Below, piece after piece: positions 1 through 11,355 of a stretch of 64,000 nt of DNA (its first letter is position 1; each line of letters begins with the position of its first letter). The notes below the pieces were generated by a model that was not told the origin of the DNA, ran no database searches, and was given only the letters and a program-made list of their open reading frames with translations. The translations under genes were made by a program, and so were the position numbers. The stretch covers positions 31,663,501 to 31,727,500 of the forward strand of contig CM065384.1 of NCBI GenBank assembly GCA_033060915.1. Reading direction: 5' to 3'. The DNA is from Euryodendron excelsum (lineage: Eukaryota > Streptophyta > Magnoliopsida > Ericales > Pentaphylacaceae).

Positions 1-771
1 AGTTTCTGTCCACATTGAATTAACGAAGAAAATTGGTTTCAACTATTTCAATGCTTTCAAGCAAATTATTGTAACAAGTGAGGCGTGATAGCTTCCTTGT
101 AAAAAAGGTTGTTTTGTGTTAGGAGTGAAGCATGCTTGACCAATTTCATAGCTGAGCTGTAAGTTTGGTGTTGGATTGGTATGTTGAAAACCTTAAGGCT
201 TAAACAGTTATTTTCTTAAAAACCAAGATATTCATTGGTTAGATCTAGGGCGGAATAAACCCAAAAGAAAACCATAAAGTACAAAGAAGAATAATGATTA
301 AAGAAGGGGGATATCTACAGTCCATCTGTTTGGAATATAGACTATATTTGGATGGTGGGGATCAAAGAAAAGGAATAGAATCTCATTATTAGGAACCCTA
401 TTGTTAGTCATAAAATTCATGTGTCAATGCAATTCAAAAACTTGGTTTGACTAAGAATTCTCCGTGGGAAATGATAAAATTTTATATTGTGAGACCATTA
501 ACTTTTTTACTTTTAAAAGATCTTCATGGAGATTTTCATGAGGGTGTAGTATTGACTATTGAGATTCATAGTTAGTGTGATAATTAATTTCACTCCACTT
601 TAGGAAGATAACTCGGAATCACATTTTATTTCTTGATCACACACCAGAGGGAATCCTGAAACTCCAAACACAAGCTTCTAAGGTTTCCTTTCCACCTCCC
701 TACTAGATCAGGTGGTGTCCTAGTGATCTTTCCATCTTAATGGCCAATGATAAGAGCTCAGGTATATATAT
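1..771. other. Intergenic, nothing recognised
   Basis: AT-rich sequence upstream of the first LTR element. I found no open frame with protein-family resemblance, no tRNA-like box pair and no tandem repeat. It ends in a short TA-rich run whose last five bases (tatat, 767-771) are the target-site duplication of the element that follows. Confidence 0.5.
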
Positions 772-1317
772 TATGGGACAAAGATTCTACATTCTCTAGA
801 TTAAGGTTGGCCCACTAAGAGTAATTTTGTCGACCTCAAAATAATGACAAGCCGACTTGCATGAAAGCAAGCCCACTAAGAACGATAGTGTCGACCTGAA
901 GGATACTAGCCCAGCAGCTGCTGAAGCACTCCCAAAACACAGAAAAAGGTCCATTGGGTAGGAGACCTAGTCCGACCTAGAGTAGGACTCTTAAAGATAA
1001 GTCAAATTTACTCATAAACCAATCTAAGAGAGGTTTACTCCTAGAAGGAAAGAGAATACCATTTCTATAAGGAGTGGGGTCTCCAAAGCCTATAAATACA
1101 CCATGCCATTAAGAAGCAAGGTATGCATAACTGAGAGTTATAATAGATTTCTTTCCTTCAATACATTGAGATTAAGCTTGTTTGACTTGATCTTCGGAGT
1201 ACCATCGGCCCAAAGAAGGTCGACTCATTCTCACTATTTTTTGCTCTTGTAGGCTCTTTGGTGTTCATCTTGGTTGTTCGTGGAGTAGATTGAGGCTTAC
1301 AAAAAATTCCCTCCACA
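772..1317 (+). repeat. 5' LTR of the Gypsy derivative
   Basis: This 546-bp repeat matches 2921-3467 along its whole length with scattered substitutions. It contains a TATA-like box (tataaata, about 1091-1098), the expected LTR promoter position, and ends ctccaca. It is followed by a possible primer-binding site starting ttggcactatc at about 1319. I did not assign the primer tRNA. Confidence 0.88.
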
Positions 1318-2402
1318 ATTGGCACTATCTGTGGGAAGCCTTAAAGAAAGATGGATACCGAGGGCTTAGGAGCAATTCCAGAAGCTTTGCACTCGCAGAG
1401 CCATGGTGTTTCAGATCATGAGTTACCCTGGGAATTCCCATAGGAGCCAGCTCAACGTTGGACCTAAGGGAATCGTCAACTCCGTTATGAAGTACGACCC
1501 ATGGTAGCCAACCAATTAGACAAAGAAGACCGGAGAAGACCTTATACAATGGGGATTTGCGACCAAATAATCACCGTGACAAGAACTCAAACCCTCGAGG
1601 TTCTGTGAGATGAGAAGAAGCGATTAGGAGATCTCTGACTTAAGAACAAAGATTAGGACAATCAGGGATGAGGTTGCCAATTAAGGAAATTGGAGAGAAA
1701 GGCGGAGCCGGCATCAGTACAAAAACAAAGATCGGCACAGGCACTGTTCAAGCCGCAAGAAAACGAGGACGGATTCTAGGAGCTCGAACGTCCCTTCTAT
1801 CAAGCGTCATAGAAGTCACACCTTCAGCACAGGCCCATCAACAGTAGGTCAGTCATATGACTGAGGAGATCAGGAAGACCTTACAAGATGGCCAAATAAC
1901 CAGCTGGAAGAAAAGATCACGCATTCCATAAAGAGAGGGGCCACATGACAGAAAGTTGAAGGCACTTCAAAGATCACATGGAAAACCTAGTAAAGGCAGG
2001 GCATCTCGGCCAATACATTGACCACAAAAGATGAATGACATCCCCTAGAGAGAAGCACGAGTTGAACAAACACGTGTGATAGCAGTGTTGCACTGACCAG
2101 TTGGCAAGGCCCCTACAGAGTTGCATCCCAGGTCGGCGTGGGGGCATATCAGTTAGAAGCTAGAAAAGAAGGGCACCGGCCACCCTAACTTTGGAATGCT
2201 CATAACTTAAAGAAGTTTTATTAGTGAAGAGCTAGATAAAGCCAGAACCTTTCTTTGTATATCTCCATTTAACGATTTGTAACTCGTCAGTAAAAAAGCT
2301 ACACTTTTCTTCAGTCAAGTCTTTTTAATAAAACTCAAAAATTAATTAAGAGTGACAAACTGTTGGAGAGAAAAGGGAACCAAGACAAATCAAGTGTCAA
2401 AC

Positions 2403-2830
2403 CTTGGTTCTGCCCAAGTCAGGCAAGTCGGGCAATGAAGGTCAAAGAAAAATCAAATGTCAAAATTTGGTCCTACCCAAGTTAGGTAGGTCAGCCAATG
2501 AAGGTTAAAGTGGAAAAAACCAAGTGAAGAGCTTGGTCTTGCCTAAGTTTGGTGAGTCAGTCTAAGAATAGCCAACCCCTAAAAACCAAGCAGAGAACTT
2601 GGTCCTACCTAAGTTTGGTAGGTCGGCCCAATAATGGCCAAGCTCTCAAAAACCAAGCGAAGAGCTTGGTCCTACCTAAGTTTGCTAGGTCGACTAAAGA
2701 AAGTCAGATAAGAAAATTAAGCATTCACAGCTTGGTCCTACCTAAGTTTGATAGGTCGGCTTGAAGAAGAGAGTCAAAAAAAGAGTGAGTGAACAACTTA
2801 GGCCTTCCTAAGTGTGGAAGGTGAACCAAA
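2403..2830 (+). repeat. Seven-copy tandem repeat, about 66 bp period, each with a small inverted repeat
   Basis: Copies begin near 2403, 2466, 2532, 2598, 2665, 2731 and 2797. The core reads cttggtcctacctaagtt followed by tggtaggtcgg. In each, a six-base arm (cctacc) faces its complement (ggtagg) across about seven bases. In copies 1 and 7 both arms have changed together: tgcc/ggca and ccttcc/ggaagg. The array lies just upstream of the polypurine-tract position and 3' LTR of the Gypsy derivative. Confidence 0.85.
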
Positions 2831-2920
2831 GAAGGCTAAGTTACAAGATTGCCATTGTCAGCACATTACAGCCCTTGTTGCCTAAACTCGGCCAAATAGG
2901 GCACAAGGGTTGAAGGCAAT

Positions 2921-3467
2921 TGTGGGACAAAGATTTCTCATTCCTCAGATTAGGGATGGCCTACTAAGAGTAGTAGCGCCGACCTCAAAATAAGTGACAA
3001 GCCGACCTGCATGAAAACAAGCCCACTAAGAATGGTGGTACCAACCTGAAGGAGACTTGCCTAGCAGTTGCTGAAGCACTCTCAAAGCATAGAAAGAGGT
3101 CCATTGGGCAGGAGACCTAGTCCGACCTGGAGTAAGACTCTTAAAGATAAATCCAATTTACTCATAAACTGACCTAAGAGAGATCTACTCCTAGAAGGGA
3201 AGAGAATGGCATTCCTAGAAGGAGTGGGGCCTCCGAAGCCTATAAATACACCGTACCACCAAAAAGTAAGGTACACATAACTGAGAGCTAGAATAGATTT
3301 CTTTCCTTTAATACATTGATATTAAGCTTGTTTGACTTGATTTTGGGAGTGCCATCGGCCCAAAGAAGGTCGACGCATTTTCATTGTCTTTTACTCTTGT
3401 AGGCTCTCTAGTGTTCATCATGGTGGTTCGCGGAGTGGATCGAGATTTTTTAAAAATCCCCTCCACA
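2921..3467 (+). repeat. 3' LTR of the Gypsy derivative
   Basis: This 547-bp repeat starts tgtgggaca and ends ctccaca, with the same TATA-like box (about 3240). It is followed directly by tatat, the target-site duplication shared with 767-771. Confidence 0.88.
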
Positions 3468-3472
3468 TATAT

Positions 3473-4550
3473 AATTATTTGAGAAAAATAAAAGAAAAAA
3501 AATTAAGTCCTTATTAAGTTGATTTTCCCCCCTTTGGACAGCATATTCTAAAAAAGAACATTTTAGAAAAGCCCACACACAATGGACTTTGAATCATTGA
3601 GTTGGATTTGGTCCATTCCAATTTCTTACTTTGCGAAACACACCTTAAATGTCAAAAACTTCATTTTTATAAGTATATGTTCTGTAATAAACACTACTTT
3701 ATATTTAGTTTTGGTTTCAAGTGTGCTGATTTACCCATTTAACTCTAGCTATCAATGATAAGGTTGTAGGCATAATGCATAATAAGTCCACAAAATGACA
3801 AATGGAAGCTAGCTTCAAGCAATGGATTGAACCACATTGAGACAGAGCTAGCTGGACTTGGCTGAATGTCTATATTTATGTATATATATACATATATAAT
3901 TCAAGTATTAGGGCCTCATTAGCTTGCAGTGGCAGCCACATAAATGGAGGCATTTGAGGAACTTAATGAGCTAAAAAATAGCTTAAAAGCTAATACTTCG
4001 GATAGCCCATTGCAGGACCTGAAGTTTGCAAGCATGAATGACAAAGAACACAAAACTTTGGACAAAATCTCATGATGCAATGTTGATTTTGCATTAAAAG
4101 AAAGAATATGAAGAGTCAATATTAATGTTCTTAAACCTTTAGGGGTTGGTTCATAGACTTGATCATTGACAAAGCTTGAATTGTATGTGTGGAACGTAAA
4201 CAAGATGCAAAAGTGTTACTTGGACTTACCTTTTCTAAAAAAAGGATGACCCGATATCTTTAACAAGATGTCCCATAATGCAGTTCAATCTGAATTTTAT
4301 AGTCAAATCTCTCTTGAAGCCGACTATACAATCTTGATTCACGACTCAAGTCGATTCACATACATGTTTGTATGGGAGAGATAAACTCTTCATGAGAGAA
4401 GAATGAGGCAACCAACCAACATGAGTGCATTAGGTACCTCCGGTATATGTATAATATGGGGCTGTAACTTCTCTTTAAGTGGGAAGTTTGAGTAGTAACA
4501 ACAATTTTCACCCATAGTTCATGGAGTTCAGTTTTGAGCATGCCTATGGG
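3473..4550. other. Intergenic, nothing recognised
   Basis: AT-rich DNA between two mobile elements. Short open frames on the minus strand (for example 3919-4203) resemble no protein family I know and lack gene context. Confidence 0.45.
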
Positions 4551-4907
4551 TAGGGCTAGCTATAAAATTAAGCAAGATACTTAAATTCAGTTCATGTTAG
4601 GCTCGTTAAAAGCCAGTTTAAGATTGACTCATTATGTAAATACGTTAAGTGCCTGAGCAAATTTTACATTTTGTTACGTTTGTGAGCTCAACTCGAACTC
4701 GGTTTAATAAGCTTATATACAAAAAAAAAAAAAAAAAAAATTCAAATTACTTGAGCTCGGCTTGTGTTTGGCTCAATTAAAGCTCGTTTGAAATTTGTTT
4801 GGAAGTTAAACAAATCAAGTTTACACACATTTTCAAACTCATTAAGGTTTTCAAACTAAATTTGAACAACTCATTACTCGACTCGACTTGACTAGTTTAT
4901 AGCCTTA
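4551..4907. mobile_element. hAT-like MITE, degenerate
   Basis: The left end tagggctagctataaa and the reverse complement of the right end (taaggctataaact) match with a three-base gap. The flanking 8-mers cctatggg (4543-4550) and cctataag (4908-4915) agree at six of eight positions, as expected of an old hAT duplication. The interior repeats gctcg/gagctc motifs and holds an A20 tract (about 4721-4740). No coding capacity. Confidence 0.55.
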
Positions 4908-5099
4908 CCTATAAGCGCTCCCGACTCAAAAACCAATTGTATGGTAAAAAGGATATAATAATACAGGGCAGAAGTGTCAATAAATTCTCTCACTCCCACT
5001 CATACGTCAGTTACGAATCAGGATATGAATTATCCCAATTGCAGGCACTGGGAGTGATATGATAGCTAGGCAACATTTGCATACAATGTGCAATATACC

Positions 5100-5480
5100 T
5101 GTTATAAAACTAAATAACTATTAAGCAAGTAAAATAAAACTAGTTCTTCTGGAACTGTCAAATAATAATTAAATAGTTCTTCTAGAACTATTAGGGACAG
5201 ATCTTCTTGATCACCGAAGAATTTATTTCTTTTATAGGACAAAATATAAAAGACTGCTGAAATTTAAATAGTTTACCTATACTCTTTGCTTTCTTCTTTC
5301 TTTTTTATTTTCTGTCTTTTTCTTTCTCTTATTTTTCTTTCTCTCTTTTTCTCTTCTCTCTCTTTTTCATTCGCAGCCTCCCTTTTATAAATGGGGAGGC
5401 TGGGTTGGTAAGCACATTGTGCTACCAACTTCAATGAGTTGGGTGGTGACTCCTCGGTCGTCCACTATTTGTTTCTAGCA
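5100..5480 (-). repeat. 3' LTR of the Copia element
   Basis: On the plus strand it begins tgttataaaactaaata and ends gtttctagca, so in element orientation it runs TG...CA. It holds a CT-rich tract and a segment (about 5290-5440) missing from the partner LTR. The partner starts with nearly the same sequence at 11002. Confidence 0.85.
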
Positions 5481-5789
5481 CTCCCCCTTGGATGACCACT
5501 ACAAGAAACCTTATAAAATCGTAGTGAAAGAAAAATGGGTGCGCTAAAACTGCCTCGTTAAAACCTTACCAAGAAAAAACCTTATGAGAAAAAAAAACTA
5601 TTGGCAAAGAAAAAAAAGTACAGTCTACGACTCCCCTTCATTCATACATCTGGTATGAAGTTGAAGTTTATAACTTTGTTCATAATGAAAGAGCTTTAAG
5701 TGACACATGGCAATGTTGTATATTAATTTCTCAAATGTTGTAGTTGGGAGTGCTTTAGTAAATAAGTTTGCGAAATTGTCACTTGAACG

Positions 5790-7154
5790 TATCTGCTGGA
5801 CATCAATATCGCCGTTTTTCTAGAGTTCATGTGCATAAAAGAACTTTAGTGATATATGTTTGGTTATGTCACCTTTGATATAACGTCCCTTAATTTGTGC
5901 AATACATGCTGCATTATCTTCATATAATATCGTTGAGGTATTTTTGATCAAGAATAGTCCGCAACTGTCTTGAATATGTTGGATTATAGATTTTAACCAA
6001 ATACATTCTCGACTTGCTTCATGAATTGCGACGATCTGAGAATGATTTGAAGAAATTACAGTTAGTGTCTGCTTCATAGATTGCAAAGATATAACAGTGT
6101 TACCATAGGTAAATATATACCGGGTTTGTGATCGTGCTTTATGTGGATCAGAGAGGTAACCAGCATCTACATAACCAACTAACTTTGATTCTGGTCCCTT
6201 TGAATAGAACAAACCCCTATCTGTTATTCCTCAGAGGTAACGAAATATATGATTCACCCTTTTCCAATGTCTCTGAGTTAGTGCAGAACTATATCTTGCC
6301 AATAAAATTATAGAAAATGCAATATCGGGTCTTGTGTAATGTACAAGATATATAAGAGCCCCAATAGTACTGATGTATTGTACTTTAGGACCAAGGAGTT
6401 CTTCACCGTCTTTTTGATGTTGAAAATGATTCTTTTATACATCTAGTGATCGAACAATCATGGGAGAACTCAATGGATGAGCTTTATCCATATAAAATCG
6501 ATTCAGAATCTTTTCTATATATGTGGATTGATGGATGAAAATTCCATTTGATAAATGTTTAATTTGTAATCCAAGACAAAACTTAGTTTTTTCAAGATCT
6601 TTTATTTCAAACTCATTCTTTAAATAACTAGTTGTTATAAGTTCTTCAGAAGTTCCAACAAGATTCAGATCATCGACATAGACTGCAATAATAGCAAATC
6701 TAGATTTTGATTTCTTAATAAAAATGCATGGACAAATTGTATTATTCACGTATTTATTTTTCAATAGATATTCACTAAGATGATTGTACCACATGCGTTC
6801 AGATTGTTTGAACCCATACAAAGATTTTTTAAGCTTGATAGAATATAAGCTTCAAGGTTTTGAAATATTTGCTTCAGACATTTTAAATCTTTTAGGAATT
6901 TATATATATATATATATATATATATCATTATTTAATTCGCCATACAAGTAGGTTGTCACGACATCCATCAAACGCATATCCAATCCTTCTGAGACTGACA
7001 AACTAATTAAAAATCTTAACGTAATGGCATCCATTACAGGAGAGTATGTCTTGTCGTTATAAATATCAAGTCTCTGCGAGAAACCTTGTGCTACTAGTTG
7101 CGCTTTATATCTCACGATTTTATTTTTCTCATTTGATTTCGCACGAATACCCAT
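5790..7154 (-). pseudogene. Copia reverse transcriptase and RNase H remnant
   Basis: The frame 6435-6821 carries the Copia polymerase signature YVDD within IAVYVDDLNLVGTSEE, preceded by MYGFKQSERMWYNHL. The frame 6900-7154 holds the upstream part of the polymerase (KAQLVAQGFSQR and neighbours). The frame 5820-6212 is RNase H (GYVDAGYLSDPHKARSQT, then ECIWLKSIIQHI and YEDNAACIAQIKG). Frameshifts and stops separate these pieces. A TA microsatellite (about 6901-6924) lies at one of the breaks. Confidence 0.88.
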
Positions 7155-7249
7155 TTGTATCCAACCGGTTTTACATCTTCTGGTGTTTGGACTACGGATT
7201 CAAATACTTTGCATTGTTCTAATGAGTTTAATTCTGTCTCAATAGCTTC

Positions 7250-8900
7250 TTTTCATTTTGGCCAATCACTTTTATGTTGACATTTATCAACTGTCTGTGA
7301 TTCATTCTCTGCATTACTTCTTGTAATTGCAAGAGCCACTTTAAATGAAAATATATTGTCGACAATAATTTTATTTATATTCCATCTTTTTCCTATATTC
7401 ACATAATTTATTGAGATCTCATTACTTTCCTCTGTAGGGTATATCTCTGCAAGAGGTTCCTCTTTTGGGAATTCTTTTACAGAAGTTTTTTCTTCAGGAG
7501 GTTTAGATACTGTGGTTTCTTCAGGAATACTGACTTGCTTATGTATTTTTATCTTCCTCTTTCTAAGACCTGTGTCTTTTGTACCAACAGGTCTCCCACA
7601 CTTCATGCGTTCTTGAGATTCATTTGTTGCTATATTAGCAGATTATCCTAGAGGGATATCAATACGTGATGGGTTATTAGCAACTAGTATATATGATTTT
7701 GTTAACTTCTTTGTGTCGGTAATCACATCAGGTAATTGATTTGCAATCGTCTGTAAATAAATAATCCTATGAACTTTTAATTCACATTGATTTATTCGAG
7801 GATCAAGATGAGATACCGTGGAAGCATTCCAAGTAATCTCATGCTATTTTTCTTGTTGCGTCTTATCTCCCCCTAATGTTGAGAAAAAAGTCTCATCAAA
7901 ATAACAATCCGCCAAATGTGCAGTGAATATATTCCCTGTTAAAGGTTCAAGATATCTAATAATGGAGAATTAAAACTAATATAAATCCCAAGTCGACGTT
8001 GGGAACTCATCTTAGTACGTTGTGGTGGTGTAATTAGTACATATATAGCACAACCAAAAAATCTTTAGATGTGAAATATTTGGTTGTTGACCAAAAATAA
8101 GTTGTAATGGTGAATATTCGTGGTAAGCAATGGGTTGGACATGGACTAATGATGCAGCATTTAATGTGGCATGTCCTCAAGTAGAGACATGTACTTTTGT
8201 TTTCATAGGTAAAGGTCGAGCTATAAGTTGAAGGCTAGACCATTTTGTGTGTGTGTATGTGCAATAAAATGTTCAACATCAATTCCTATGGATATGGAAT
8301 AATCATAAAAAACTTTAGATGTAAACTCACCAGCATTATCCAGTCGTATTGACTTAATCGAGTAATTTGAAAATTACGCTCGTAATTTGATGATTTGAGC
8401 AAGAAGCCTAACAAATGCAACGTTACGAGTAGAAAACAAACAAACATGTGACCATCGAGTGGATGCATCTATTAAAATTATAAAATAACGAAATGGTTTA
8501 TATGGTAAGTGTATCGGCCCACATATATCCCCCTGAATTCTTTGTAAAAAGGTTGGGGATTCCACTATTATCTTTGAAGGGGATGGTCTCATAATTAATT
8601 TCCCTTGTGAACAAGCGGGACATATATAATCATTTGACAAAAGAATCTTCTGGTTCTTGAGCGGATGTGCACGACAGTTCTCAATTATTCGATGTATCAT
8701 CGTTGATTCCGGATGACCAAGACGATCATGCCAAAGTATAAAATTCTTTGGATCAAAACACTTCTGGTGTATCACTTCAGGTGATCCCAAAATTCTTATA
8801 GTTGTATAATATAATCCAAAAGAAAAGGTAGCAAGTTTTTTTTGATATATACTTCTGGCATGAAACAATAGAAGTAATGTAAAGATATTGTTTATTATTT
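7250..8900 (-). pseudogene. Copia integrase remnant and linker
   Basis: At 8374-8868 the GAG-pre-integrase segment reads WHDRLGHPESTMIHRI with a downstream CPACSQGK zinc ligand pair. It leads into the start of the integrase core, GDICGPIHLPYKPFRYF followed by DASTRWSHV. A frameshifted piece near 7950-8040 reads PPQRTKMSSQRRLGIYISF, the region after the integrase core in Copia proteins. The lysine- and glutamate-rich linker is at 7253-7606. Confidence 0.83.
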
Positions 8901-9329
8901 TTGTTTGTTGTCTTTATATAATATTCATTACTACATATATTTTTAAAACTGAGCAAATTCCTTATAACTCTAGTTGAATACATAACATCATTAATATAGA
9001 GTTTTATTCCTTTTGGCAACAATATATTGGCTCTTTCGGAACCTTCAATTAATTTTATACTGCTAGATATTGTCTTAACGTTATTTTCAGTTAACGTTAA
9101 GCTGACAAAATATTTTTTCTTTCAAAGAATTGTATGGGTTGCTGCACTGTCTACTAGACATATATCTCCATCGTTCATCTTGGAAGTTATTAATATTTTA
9201 GTATATTTCAAGTCTCTATACAAAATATTAAAATTGCTTATTTATAAGAAAACGAAAACATTCATTTAAAAGAAACATACTTAGAAAAATATTACAAACG
9301 ATGACAATAAACTTAAAAGAATAAGAACA

Positions 9330-10520
9330 TAAACTAGTTGGTGTGGACATTTTCATCACCAATTAAGTGATCTATTTTTCCATCATGATCTTTAAAGAAA
9401 TCTAAAATATCAAGGTGAATGATTTTTATTGAGTCATCAAAGTTTTTGAAATTTATTTTAACATTTTTTCCTTTATCTTGTGTTGATGTTCGGTAAAGGT
9501 CCACTAATGGTTTGGGCGTACGACAGGTACGTGATCATTGCCTCTTCATACCACATCTGTAACAAATATCTTTATAATTTTTAGGAGATTTATTCTGTAA
9601 ACATTTTATCTTTTCTTATTTTGTTTTAGAGTTGTTCCACTGTTGGTGGTGTGGTGTAGTATTCTTAACTTAAGAACTTGAAGAATTATAACTGTTATAA
9701 CTGTTACCTCCATGGTAACCCCCATGATGATGAAAATTATTTCTGCCACAATCACGTCCGCGGTCACGTTCACGATCACATCTATAAAATGAGACTGCAT
9801 TCACTTTAGGAAATAGTGTAGAGCCGGTCAAGCGAGACTGGTGATTTTTTATCAAAAACTCACTATTTTGTTCAGCTAGAAGAAGACATGATATCAATTC
9901 TGCACATTTTTTAAAACCCCACTATCGATATTGCTGCTGCAGGAGCACATTTGAGGCATGAAATATAGAGTATGTTTTTTCTAATATATATTCATCAGTA
10001 ATAGTTTGTCCACATAATTTCAATTGTGAGCTAATTTTAAATAATGCAGAATTATACTTACTAATAGTTTTAAAATCTTACAACCTCAAGTGCATCCAAT
10101 TATAATGAGCTCTAAGGAGAAATATGGTCTTCTGGTGCTCATATTTCTTTTTTAAATTTTGTCATAGTGTCAATGACTCTTTTACCGTAAGGTATTTAGT
10201 TTTTAGTTCTTCATGAATATGATGGCGAAGAAAAATCATTGATTTTGCACGATCCTGCTGGAATTCGTCATTTTCTTCTTTTATAGTATATCCAAGAGCC
10301 TTTGCACACACATGGATCTCAGCATTAACTACCTAGGATAAATAATTCTCATTTGAGATGTTAAGAGCGGTAAATTCTAGTTTTGTGAGATTTAACATTT
10401 TTAGAATGACTACACTCACAAGATAACAAACTTTTAGAATCATGATAAACAAAAATAATATAAAGAAGACATACTGTAGAACTTCAGTCAAATATCTGAT
10501 ACAAATCTCACTCATCTGAA
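9330..10520 (-). pseudogene. Copia gag remnant with broken zinc knuckle
   Basis: The minus strand around 9520-9575 reads CYRCGMKRQ, stop, SRTCRTPKP. The CCHC zinc knuckle thus keeps its cysteines, but the histidine has become glutamine and a stop follows. Frames at 9606-9897 contain the HHHGGYHGG and arginine/aspartate-rich linker usual just before the knuckle. The upstream gag is fragmented by stops. Confidence 0.75.
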
Positions 10521-11001
10521 TCTTGACTCAAAGGATAAATTTTATTTGTTAATATTATTTATCAATAGTAAAATCACTGTTCATGAATAGTAATTACTAT
10601 TGCTGCATAGTATTATATGCAATACATATATATATATATATATATATTATTTTTGTCCGTGTTATAACTTTCAATCTAAACATCAAAATATAGTTAAGGC
10701 ACATGTTTATGAAAATGTATTGACATAAGGATTTCAGATCTATAGATATTATAGGCCAAAAATTTAAGATCTGAGAGAAATAAACAAACAAAATTTTGAA
10801 ATATCACTATTCATTAACTATGCAATAAATATAAATTATGCCAGAGTGAACAGTAAATAATTCAAAATAAAGATAAATTAACTAAAATATTAAGGACACA
10901 TAAAATAAAGTACCTTAACTGATATAATGAAGTACCTTCCAGATATAAGGAAGAACATAATTATATTTTTCATGAGCACTTAGAGTATCGTGTTAATAAC
11001 G

Positions 11002-11262
11002 TGTTATAAAACTAAATAAATATTAAGCAAGCAAAATATATATAATAAAATTAGTTCTTCTAGAATTGTCAAATAATAATTAAATATTTTTCTAAAACTA
11101 TTAAGGATAAATCTTCTTAATCACCTAAGAATTTATTTATTTCATAAAATAAAATATAAAAGACAACTAAAATTTAAATAGTTTACCTACACTCTTGCTT
11201 TTATCTTTCTTCTTTATTTTTCAGCTTGGGGTGACTTCTTGATCCACCATTTGTTACTAACA
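11002..11262 (-). repeat. 5' LTR of the Copia element, shortened
   Basis: On the plus strand it starts tgttataaaactaaata and ends ttgttactaaca. It aligns with 5100-5480 but lacks the middle CT-rich stretch and following segment, about 120 bases. A primer-binding-site position lies at 10980-11001; I could not assign the tRNA. Confidence 0.82.
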
Positions 11263-11355
11263 ATATTCACCTTTTTCTTCCAAGCATATATCTTGCTCAT
11301 TAGCTACTAACAATATTCACCTTTTTCTTCCAAGCATATATCTTGCTCATTAGCT
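11256..11355. repeat. Exact 50-bp tandem duplication across the LTR boundary
   Basis: The 50 bases starting actaacaatattcac at 11256 are repeated without change from 11306. The first seven bases belong to the LTR end and the rest is flanking DNA, so the duplication came after the Copia insertion. Confidence 0.9.

Larger units (their letters stand above)
772..3467 (+). mobile_element. Non-autonomous LTR retrotransposon, deletion derivative of a Gypsy element
   Basis: Two direct long terminal repeats (772-1317 and 2921-3467) flank a 1.6-kb interior, with a 5-bp target-site duplication tatat on each side (767-771, 3468-3472). The right LTR starts TG and ends CA; the left start has decayed to TA. 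The interior keeps only the two ends of a Gypsy coding region. A gag-like stretch near 1965-2037 reads NLVKAGHLGQYID. At about 2098-2163 there is the C-terminal end of integrase, WQGPYRVASQVGVGAYQLE, followed after a stop by LWNAHNLKKFY. Protease, reverse transcriptase, RNase H and the integrase core are absent, and the remaining frames contain stops. It could only have moved with enzymes supplied by another element. The class call rests on the gag and integrase-end motifs as I remember them. Confidence 0.88.
5100..11262 (-). mobile_element. Decayed Copia LTR retrotransposon
   Basis: An old element on the minus strand: 3' LTR at 5100-5480, 5' LTR at 11002-11262. Reading from 11 kb downward, the order is gag, integrase, reverse transcriptase, RNase H, which is the Copia order. 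A polypurine tract (aaggggggag-like; ctccccctt on the plus strand, 5481-5489) abuts the 3' LTR. Every domain is split by frameshifts and stops, so it cannot make a polyprotein. The LTRs differ by many substitutions and the 5' copy lacks about 120 bp, so the insertion is old. I saw no clear 5-bp target duplication: atacc lies to the left and atatt to the right. Confidence 0.9.

Noticed and set aside
1325..1549. Minus-strand 74-residue frame in the Gypsy derivative
   Set aside because: It is antisense to the gag remnant that starts with MDTEGLGAIPEALH on the plus strand.
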